Shown here one piece after another: positions 24,012-30,990 of a stretch of DNA of 32,588 nt. The notes under the pieces were generated by a model that was not told where the DNA came from, ran no database searches, and worked only from the letters and a program-made list of their open reading frames with translations. Positions within the stretch are counted from its first letter, which is position 1. Each line of letters opens with the position of its first letter. Source of the DNA: Gemmatimonadota bacterium. GTDB taxonomy: Bacteria; Gemmatimonadota; Gemmatimonadetes; Longimicrobiales; Gaopeijiaceae. The position numbers and the translations under genes are program-made. Location of the stretch: positions 1 to 32,588 of the forward strand of contig SKJY01000222.1 of NCBI GenBank assembly GCA_007121775.1, given 5' to 3'.

Positions 24012-26906
24012 TCAGCGCTCCTTCTGCCGGGATCCCCAACGGGCCGCCTTCCGGACCATCCGGGTCACCTGAGCGGTGCCCACGCCGGGGCAGGAAACCC
24101 AGGGCCGCTCGAGTCCGGCCCGGAGAGAACGGCCAAACTCGGTGCGGACGTAGCGGAGGATGACCACGGCGTCCGCCCGCTCCGCCCGGGAGAGGGCTCG
24201 GTCCAGATTTCCGCTCCAGTTCCCGCTCCATCCTGGCGCAAGGTGCTCCACCTCGATGGGTTCTCCCAGGTCCCGGAGCATCTGCTGGACTCGAGCGCCC
24301 AGGGTGTGATTTCCCTCGTCGCCACCGACGATGAGGATGCGGTGGGGCTGGTGGGCATGCCGCCGCACCATGGGCTCATCGTCCCACTCCTCCGCCTGCC
24401 TGTGGGCCGAGGCGAGGCGCGCTTCCATGTCGGCAAGGGCACTTCGGTCCAGCGCCAGGCCCCGCGCCCGCGCCAGGACGGCTTCCGCCTCTTCCAGTTT
24501 GAAGGGAACCCCCCTGTGCCCTGCCATGCATTCCCTGAATTCCTGCCTGAGCAGATCCAGGGCGTCGGCGTCCCGACCCATGGCTTCCAGGATTGGGATG
24601 GCGGCCCACCGGGCGTCTTCCGAGCTCCAATGGGGAGAGAGGCGTTCGGGCTCGATGAGTAGCATGTCCAGGAACTCGTCCCGGCCCACCTGGCGGAGTC
24701 GAGCAAGCTCTTCCAGTCGGTCCAGGATCCGCCCGCCGCGGCCCGGGCCGATCCGGTGTTTGGGAAAGTCGGGGCCCGAGAGGAGGCCGAATGCTGCACG
24801 GAGGTCTGCGGCGCACCGGCCCAGGGAACGCTCAGGCCGGTCGGCCCGACGAAGAAGCGCCTCCACCACCGCAGGGCTCCGGCGGGCTGACCCGGTCTGC
24901 AGAAGCCGGTCCAGAACCTCCTCGTCCTCGGCGGATGTCAGTCGCTCCAGGAGGCTGTCCGCCAGATCGTCCTCGTGCTCCTCAAGAGCCGCCAGCACAT
25001 CGGGCACCAGGTGGGCAGAGAGTTCTCCGCCCCCGTCGAGCCCCTCTACCATAAGGTCCCGTGCCCGGGGGAGCCGCGCATAGTCCAGCGCCAGCGCTTC
25101 GGCGATTCCCGTAGCCAGGGTGACCCGGGCCCAAAGAGAACGCTGCTGATAGCGATGGGGGCGCTGGAGGAAGGCGGCCCGAGCCGTCACAAGCAGATTC
25201 CGGGCCTCCTGCCAATCCCCTCTCGCCATGGCCAGGATTCCCAGGGGCCAGGCACCGTGACCGGTGGGCGGATCGGCCGCCGTGAGCGCTTCCCGGAAGC
25301 GGGGCTCGCCACGGGAGAGGGCCTCGGCGAGGTCCATCATTTCCACCCGGGTCCTTCCGAGACGAACCTCGGAGAGAGAGCGGAGTCCGGCGTCCAGAAG
25401 ACCCAGGTCCGCAAGGACCATGGCCCGCAAGCGGGGGTCCCGTTCGTGCTCCAGGAGCCCCTCCAGCAAGGCCCGGGCCCGATGGGGTTCGCTAAGCTGC
25501 CGGTAGCAGTGGGCTCGCCGCCGGCGGACCTCCAGGAAGAAGCGCTCATCGGTGGACTGGCCGGCCCGCTCCAGAATCCCCATCACCTGGTGGAGGCGGT
25601 CCAGGAGGGGCCTGGCGGATTCGGCATCGTCACGCCGCAGGCACGCCGTGGCCACCTCAAGGAGCCGGGGCAGCATGACCGGCTGCTCGGCCAGGTACTC
25701 GGCGGGGAGGAGCGGGAGCGCCTCCACCTCCCGTTGCACTCGGGCGAGTGCTTCGAAGAGGAGGGGCGCGGCGAGGTGGACCGGCCCATCTCCAACGCCG
25801 AAAAGCCGGGCAGGGGGAGTGGCCTCCGCCAACTCCACGATCTGCCGCCAGTCGCCCCGGCGCCCCAACCCCGAGATCCAGCCGGCCAGATACCAATCCC
25901 TTCGGGCCGCGTTTTCGGCGGGAAGGCTGTCCCGGTAAGGCCCCTGCCATAGGGCATCCACGAATCCCCTGTGGAAGAAGGTCCGGTGACGTCTGCCATT
26001 GAGTTGGATCAGCTCTTCCACCATATCCTCCACCTCGGCCCGCTCCGGAGCGCCCTGGACCCCCTGAGCCGCATCAACGGCACTCCGGATCAGCACTCGG
26101 TCCAGGGGGGAGAAAGGAGAGGCGGCGAGCCCACCCTCCGGGGCCTCTTCCACCCGAGCATCCTGGACCAACTCCGGCTCGGGGGCGTCGGGGTCGGCGG
26201 CATCAGGATTGTCGGAGGCGGTGAGGGTCGGATCCATCTCACCGTCGGTAGGGGCCAGGGGCTCCGGTGTCGTCGAGGCGGAATCGTTCACCAGGGTGGC
26301 CGGCCTCCTCTTCCTCTCGAAGGCGTGGGACTCTTCCGGCACTCGCCCCCGTAGGAGGGAAGTCAGGCCCGGTGCGAGCTCGGACTGGAGGCAGACCAGT
26401 GCCACCAGATATGCCGCCACATCGTCGCCATCGAAGCGTCGGAACAGTTCGTCTGCCGCCTCTCGGGCCTGGTGGGGACTCGGCGGTGGTGGGTCACCCC
26501 TGACGACCCCGTTTTCATGGGGAATCCCAAGGGAGTCCAGATACGCCGAGAGGATGGGGGCAAACCCTTGGACCAGAGCCGCGCGAAAGAAGAGTTCCGG
26601 CACTGGGAGGGCCCGTCCGGACATGCGGGCAGCCCACCGGGCCACTTCCCCGGGAGACATGGCGCTCAGGCTCTGGGGGCGGAAACCTCCCACCCGGGCA
26701 AGCTCATCCACCAGGGCTCGGCGCAGTTCGGGGCTTCCCTCCCGGCCCGCCGTCAAGGCCGCTTCCATCCCCCTGAGCTTCCACTCCGGCGGAAGGGCCC
26801 GCCAGAGTCGCCTGAGACTCCACTCCTCCTCGGGTCGACGGAGGAATGCCTCCACGGATGGAGAGAGGGGCGAGGGGTTTGCGGACAGACGGGTGGCAGG
26901 ATCCAT
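24012..26906 (-). CDS. Large helical-repeat (TPR-like) protein with C-terminal DUF2325-like domain
   Basis: From the ATG at 26906 the protein is 964 residues; no signal or membrane segment is visible, so it is cytoplasmic. Residues about 15-215 are helical (SVEAFLRR, LRRLWRALPPEW, ILSAYLDSLGIPHENG, DELFRRFDGDDVAAYL). An acidic, proline-rich linker (about 230-290) follows. About 300-760 are mostly paired helices of TPR type (WYLAGWISGLGRRGDW, RPLLDRLHQVMGILERAG, RALLEGLLEHERDP, GILAMARGDWQEARNLL). The last 110 residues resemble DUF2325: HRILIVGGDEGNHTLG, ADAVVILRYVRTEFGRSLR, PWVSCPGVGTAQVTRMVRKA. DUF2325 has no settled function. The gene is divergent from the XPB-Bax1 pair. No Shine-Dalgarno is seen at 26906; the frame is open to 27305, inside the helicase, and ATG 27047 is an alternative start. 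Confidence 0.78.
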   Translation of the reverse strand: MDPATRLSANPSPLSPSVEAFLRRPEEEWSLRRLWRALPPEWKLRGMEAALTAGREGSPELRRALVDELARVGGFRPQSLSAMSPGEVARWAARMSGRALPVPELFFRAALVQGFAPILSAYLDSLGIPHENGVVRGDPPPPSPHQAREAADELFRRFDGDDVAAYLVALVCLQSELAPGLTSLLRGRVPEESHAFERKRRPATLVNDSASTTPEPLAPTDGEMDPTLTASDNPDAADPDAPEPELVQDARVEEAPEGGLAASPFSPLDRVLIRSAVDAAQGVQGAPERAEVEDMVEELIQLNGRRHRTFFHRGFVDALWQGPYRDSLPAENAARRDWYLAGWISGLGRRGDWRQIVELAEATPPARLFGVGDGPVHLAAPLLFEALARVQREVEALPLLPAEYLAEQPVMLPRLLEVATACLRRDDAESARPLLDRLHQVMGILERAGQSTDERFFLEVRRRRAHCYRQLSEPHRARALLEGLLEHERDPRLRAMVLADLGLLDAGLRSLSEVRLGRTRVEMMDLAEALSRGEPRFREALTAADPPTGHGAWPLGILAMARGDWQEARNLLVTARAAFLQRPHRYQQRSLWARVTLATGIAEALALDYARLPRARDLMVEGLDGGGELSAHLVPDVLAALEEHEDDLADSLLERLTSAEDEEVLDRLLQTGSARRSPAVVEALLRRADRPERSLGRCAADLRAAFGLLSGPDFPKHRIGPGRGGRILDRLEELARLRQVGRDEFLDMLLIEPERLSPHWSSEDARWAAIPILEAMGRDADALDLLRQEFRECMAGHRGVPFKLEEAEAVLARARGLALDRSALADMEARLASAHRQAEEWDDEPMVRRHAHQPHRILIVGGDEGNHTLGARVQQMLRDLGEPIEVEHLAPGWSGNWSGNLDRALSRAERADAVVILRYVRTEFGRSLRAGLERPWVSCPGVGTAQVTRMVRKAARWGSRQKER

Positions 26907-27173
26907 GACAGGAAGGGGGTGCGTGGGAGAGGGGTCGAAGCGGCATCCCTGCTCGTGGAAAAACCAATCCGGTGAGAGACGCACCCTCAGATCCGGTGGA
27001 GGGCAGACGTTGGGGGCGAGAGCGCCCTCGGCCGGTCGGCGACCCATGGTCGAGTACCGATCTGGTCCGGCCCGGGTTCCCACTATTGCCTGGTTATCCC
27101 TAGCTTGGGGAGATTCCGCACTGGCTGAATCACCCTTCTTCGTTCTGGACCATTTCGACACCCCAGCGCTCCC
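26907..27173. promoter_or_regulatory. Divergent intergenic region between DUF2325-like gene and XPB-like helicase
   Basis: This roughly 270-base stretch should carry the outward promoters of both genes. Neither start has a visible Shine-Dalgarno sequence. The only AT-richer patch is 27080-27120 (around TTGCCTGGTTATCCCTAGC), which may be the promoter core, but I could not align convincing boxes. Co-regulation of the two transcription units is plausible from this layout. Confidence 0.35.
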
Positions 27174-28598
27174 ATGCCCCTCCCCGATCATGGCTACGTG
27201 GCCTACCGGAGTGGTCTCGCCGTACTCGTGGCGCCGCCTAGGATCGAGCCGCCCTCCTGGATGGTCTTCGATCCTCGCTTGGAGGCCTTCGTGGCGCCGG
27301 GCCACCGACTCCCTGAACTCCGGCGTTGGGCACGGGAGATGGGTATGCCCGAGGAGGGTGCCGGTGAGCTGGACCCCGATGTGCTGGACCCGGAGTTTCG
27401 TGACCGGCGCACCCCGAGGGAGTATCAGCGTGAGGCGGTGTCGCGCTGGGAGGCAGCCGGGAGGCGGGGAAGTGTTGTTCTACCCACAGGGTCCGGGAAG
27501 ACCCTGGTGGCGCTCCTGGCCGTTCGCGGGCAGGGGGAAGGGACGCTGGTGGTTGCCCCCACCCGTGCCCTGGTGGCCCAGTGGTTCATCCAGCTCGCCG
27601 ACGCCTTCGGTGACCGGCAGGTGGGGGTCTGGTACGGCGACGAGAAGGACCCACGAGCCATCACTGTCACCACATACCACTCCGCCTTCTCCATTCTGGA
27701 AGCGAAGGGAGACCGGTTCGGCCTCTTGGTCCTCGATGAGGTCCACCATCTGGCCGACGGCAGGGACGGATCCCCCTCGGCCTGGCTCGACTCACTGCGG
27801 ATCGCGCCGGCCGGGGCGCGATTAGGACTCACCGCCACCTATCCTGATGGGCGGGCGTCCGGGATAGAGCAGGTGGTTGGCCCCCCGGTGTATCGTCGCA
27901 GCATAGGGGAAATGGCGGACCGGGAGTTGGCCGAATTCGTGACCGAGCGACGCTTCGTCCCCCTTTCGCCAGACGAGCAAGAGCGCTACCGCCGGGCCGA
28001 TGCCCGTTATCAGAGGTGGTTGGAGGCCCATTCCCATGGAGGGTCTCCCCAGGAGGTCTGGCTCCGCTTCATGGCCGAGACACGCCGGTCTCCCGCCGCC
28101 CGCCGCGCGTTCCAGGCCTTCCTGGAAAGGGAGAGGATCGTCCACACTTGCCGCAGCAAGCTTCTGGAGGCGGGGAGGATCCTGCGACTGCATCCAGCGG
28201 AGCAGGCCATCCTCTTCTGCGGAAGCCGAGAGGCAGCGGAGGCGGTGGCCCGACACTTCGCCATCCCCCTGGTCACCGCCGACACTCCCGCATCGGAACG
28301 ACGCCACATTCTCGCTGCCATGGGTGCCTGTCAGATCCGTGCTCTGGCCGCAGTTCAGGTACTGGACGAAGGTTGGGACGTCCCGGGAGCCAAGCTCGGG
28401 ATCGTCTTGGGCGACTCCAGTCGTGGAGGAAGGAGGCAGCACACCCAGCGGCTGGGACGGATCCTCCGGCGTAGCGGTGATCAGGTTGCTTCGTTCTATG
28501 AGTTGGTGGCGGCCGAAACCTTCGAATTCTTCGCCTCCCAGAAGCGACGGGCGGGCCTTCGCGCCGCTCGTTCTCCCCAACTCGGGCTGGGCATCTGA
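27174..28598 (+). CDS. XPB-like superfamily II DNA helicase
   Basis: The 474-residue protein has the core XPB/ResIII architecture. An N-terminal region of about 75 residues may correspond to the damage-recognition domain. It is followed by PREYQREAVSRW, Walker A PTGSGKT (104-110), APTRALVAQW, the DEVH box (188-191) and LTAT (219-222). The second RecA lobe has AILFCGSREAAEAVA, VQVLDEGWDVP and QRLGRILR (425-432), the last being characteristic of XPB helicases. A helical insertion between lobes (about 250-320) fits the XPB thumb. XPB opens DNA for transcription or nucleotide excision repair. Its stop overlaps the start of the Bax1-type nuclease gene by one base (TGATG), so the two are translationally coupled, as expected for a helicase-nuclease partner pair. 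Confidence 0.9.
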   Translation: MPLPDHGYVAYRSGLAVLVAPPRIEPPSWMVFDPRLEAFVAPGHRLPELRRWAREMGMPEEGAGELDPDVLDPEFRDRRTPREYQREAVSRWEAAGRRGSVVLPTGSGKTLVALLAVRGQGEGTLVVAPTRALVAQWFIQLADAFGDRQVGVWYGDEKDPRAITVTTYHSAFSILEAKGDRFGLLVLDEVHHLADGRDGSPSAWLDSLRIAPAGARLGLTATYPDGRASGIEQVVGPPVYRRSIGEMADRELAEFVTERRFVPLSPDEQERYRRADARYQRWLEAHSHGGSPQEVWLRFMAETRRSPAARRAFQAFLERERIVHTCRSKLLEAGRILRLHPAEQAILFCGSREAAEAVARHFAIPLVTADTPASERRHILAAMGACQIRALAAVQVLDEGWDVPGAKLGIVLGDSSRGGRRQHTQRLGRILRRSGDQVASFYELVAAETFEFFASQKRRAGLRAARSPQLGLGI

Positions 28599-29890
28599 TG
28601 CTTCGCCGTCCCCAAGTGGAACCCTTCCTGCGTCAGCAAAGCGCTTCCGGAGGGGACGCGGTCCTGGAGGTGGATTTCCTTCAGGATCGCATCGGCACGG
28701 TCCGCCCCTTCCTCCGACGACTTCTCCGACTTCTTCGCCGCCTCGAAGGGTCGCCCCGCAGGACGGTGGAAGATGCACTCCGGCGACAGCAGCGACGGGT
28801 CAGGGATGCGCGCCGAATGGACGGAATCGCCCGGACACTCCTCTCCCTCTGCCGGTTTTCCTCCCCGCCTGATGCGGACCGGGCCCCGGACGTGCGCTGG
28901 GAACTCTACCGGCGACGCGGTGAACTCTGGCCTCCGGTGCCTGGAGACGAGGAGGCCCCGTACCAGGCCGCGGCGGCGGCGCTGGGTCTTCCGGTGGATA
29001 GGGTCCACACCCTCCTCTTCTCCGACGACCCGGGGGCCCGGGTGCTGGTGCGAGCCCCGCGCCTTTCGCCCGCAGCCCTCCTCCATCGCTACAACGTTGA
29101 TCTGGCCCGAGGTGTCCTCCTTGATGCCGTGGAGATGGAGATCGAGGCGGGAGAAGGCTGGCGTGACCTCTTCCGCATGGTGAAGCTGGCCCGCCTCATG
29201 CACGAGATCCGTCCCGCCGGCCAGGGGCGCTATCGGGTGACTGTGACGGGCCCGGCGGCCCCCTTTGTTCTTCGACCCCAACGCTACGGGATCCGTCTGG
29301 CCCGGGTGGTGCTGGGACTCGCGTGGACCCGTGGGTGGACCCTGGACGCCCGGGTTGTGCACAAGGGCCGGATCGTCCCTTATCGCCTTCGGCCTGTGGG
29401 TCCCCTCCGCCCTTCACGGCTCAGGAGGCCTCGCTTTGATTCGCGTTGGGAGGAGGATCTGGCCCTAGCCTTCGTCGAGAAACTCGGCTCTGAGCGGGAC
29501 GGATGGACGCTGACGCGAGAGGATGTGCCCATCGCCCTGGGGGGTGAGGTCTTCCTCCCCGACTTCACGGTGCGCCACAGTGATGGTCGGGAGGCCCTTG
29601 TGGAGTTGGTGGGATTCTGGACCCCCGAGTACCTGGAGACCAAGCTCCGGAAGCTCCGGCGTGCAGGCCTGGAGAACCTGGTTCTGGTGGTCTTCCGAGG
29701 TCTCGCCGCGGGCCGAAGCACAGAGCCTGGCTTGGGCGGAGGAGGATCCACCCAACGGGGTGGGATACTGGTACGGGAGCTCTCGGACCTCCCCGGCGAA
29801 ATCACCTGGTTTGCCCAACGGGTCCGAATCGGGCCGGTAATGGCGGCAGTGGAGCGGGTGGCCCGGGAGCCGGGCAGCGGAGATGCGTGA
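28598..29890 (+). CDS. Bax1-like nuclease (DUF790), XPB partner
   Basis: The 430-residue protein matches the DUF790/Bax1 family, whose archaeal member binds XPB and cuts DNA. An N-terminal helical region (about 20-110) precedes the family core (LLHRYNVDLARGVLLDA, FRMVKLARLMHEI). A PD-(D/E)xK-type nuclease domain covers about 278-390, with DSRWEEDLALAF (Glu285/286), VFLPDF (Asp322), ALVELVGFWTPEYLETKL (Glu336, Lys349) and ENLVLVVF. The active-site residues appear intact. The ATG overlaps the helicase stop, and together they suggest an excision-repair-like helicase-nuclease complex. It ends 36 bases from the convergent proline dehydrogenase gene. Confidence 0.9.
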   Translation: MLRRPQVEPFLRQQSASGGDAVLEVDFLQDRIGTVRPFLRRLLRLLRRLEGSPRRTVEDALRRQQRRVRDARRMDGIARTLLSLCRFSSPPDADRAPDVRWELYRRRGELWPPVPGDEEAPYQAAAAALGLPVDRVHTLLFSDDPGARVLVRAPRLSPAALLHRYNVDLARGVLLDAVEMEIEAGEGWRDLFRMVKLARLMHEIRPAGQGRYRVTVTGPAAPFVLRPQRYGIRLARVVLGLAWTRGWTLDARVVHKGRIVPYRLRPVGPLRPSRLRRPRFDSRWEEDLALAFVEKLGSERDGWTLTREDVPIALGGEVFLPDFTVRHSDGREALVELVGFWTPEYLETKLRKLRRAGLENLVLVVFRGLAAGRSTEPGLGGGGSTQRGGILVRELSDLPGEITWFAQRVRIGPVMAAVERVAREPGSGDA

Positions 29891-29926
29891 CGGCCACGGT
29901 GGAGTGCATACCCGAAGGCGGACGGC

Positions 29927-30874
29927 TCACCCCAGGGTGGACTTGACCACGAACCATACATTGGCGGGACGTTCAGCCAGGCGGCGTACGTACCATCGGT
30001 ACCAATCCCGACCGTAGCTGATTAGGGTACTCACAGCCTGGCCCTCCGACCGGAGGCGCGCCTGCTGTTCGGACCGGATGCCGTAGAGCATGTGCACCTC
30101 GAATCCGTCGGTGGGAAGGCCCCGCTCGCGCACTTCTGCCTGGATCCTTCCCACCAAGAGGAGGTCATGGGTGCCCAGAACAGCCCGGCTCGTAGGCGCC
30201 CTGCCCTTCCTTCCGTCCGCCACCAACTCCAGCAGCCTTAGCGCTACCTCCCGGAAGGCCCGGTCGGTATCCGACTTCTTCGGGAAGGCCACCTCCGACG
30301 GCTCGGCGTAGGCTCCCTTCACCAGTCGGACCACCGGTCCCAGGGGAGCCAGGCGCTCCAGGTCGGCAGGAGTGCGGCGCAGATAGGCCTGAAGCGCCAG
30401 CCCCGTGCCCGGATATCGGTCCTTCAGCGTCTCGTACAGGTCGAGGGTTCGGTCCACATACGAGGAATCCTCCATGTCCAGCCAGAGCGTCGAACCCGCA
30501 GCCTGGGCCCGTTCCGCCAGCTCCGCCGCGAGTTCGGCGCAGCGAGCAGGTGACTGGTCCAGCCCAAGCTGGGTGGGTTTCACCGAGATCTCGCCCGGAA
30601 GTCCGGCTGACTCCAGTTGGTTCAGGAGCGCCAGGTAGTGGTCCCGAACCTGTGCGGCTTCATGGAGATTCGTCAGCGCCTCACCGAGGCGGGTGAAGAG
30701 GAGTCCGCGCCCGTCCCGCTCCACCAGGCGGCGCCCGGCTTCCAACGCCGCCTCCGGCGTCTCGCCAGGCATAAAGGCGCGGGTGGCCCGCCGAATTACC
30801 GGGCTGCGGGTGGCAAAGCGGTTCAATCCGTCGCTGGCGGCGGCTGCGAGGAGGAGGGATCTGCCGAGTCCCAT
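29927..30874 (-). CDS. Proline dehydrogenase
   Basis: The 315-residue single-domain enzyme oxidises proline to pyrroline-5-carboxylate using FAD and feeds electrons to the quinone pool. The beta8alpha8 barrel is marked by SVKPTQLGL, WLDMEDSSYVDRTLDLY, LQAYLRRT, RLVKGAYAEP, TRAVLGTHD, EVHMLYGI and YGRDWYRWYVRRLAERPAN. The last is the proline-carboxylate-binding motif. AAGGAG nine bases before the ATG supports the start. Its length is normal for stand-alone bacterial enzymes, and the partner P5C dehydrogenase is not in the window. With the nearby peptidases it fits amino-acid catabolism. It may be co-transcribed with the SMC-like gene, 116 bases upstream on the same strand. Confidence 0.94.
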   Translation of the reverse strand: MGLGRSLLLAAAASDGLNRFATRSPVIRRATRAFMPGETPEAALEAGRRLVERDGRGLLFTRLGEALTNLHEAAQVRDHYLALLNQLESAGLPGEISVKPTQLGLDQSPARCAELAAELAERAQAAGSTLWLDMEDSSYVDRTLDLYETLKDRYPGTGLALQAYLRRTPADLERLAPLGPVVRLVKGAYAEPSEVAFPKKSDTDRAFREVALRLLELVADGRKGRAPTSRAVLGTHDLLLVGRIQAEVRERGLPTDGFEVHMLYGIRSEQQARLRSEGQAVSTLISYGRDWYRWYVRRLAERPANVWFVVKSTLG

Positions 30875-30990
30875 GGGGCCTTACTCCTTGGTTGAGGGTC
30901 CCTGGTGGTCCGTGGGGAGGGGTGGGTCAGACCCTGTGTAAGAGGTGCTGCTTCGGGAGCCGGCGCAAGCCGCCACGGTACGCGGCCGGA

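Noticed and set aside
26209..27825. A 538-residue plus-strand frame spanning the DUF2325-like gene start, the intergenic region and the start of the helicase
   Set aside because: It is Arg/Ser-rich low-complexity translation with no domain, and overlaps two better-supported genes in other frames.
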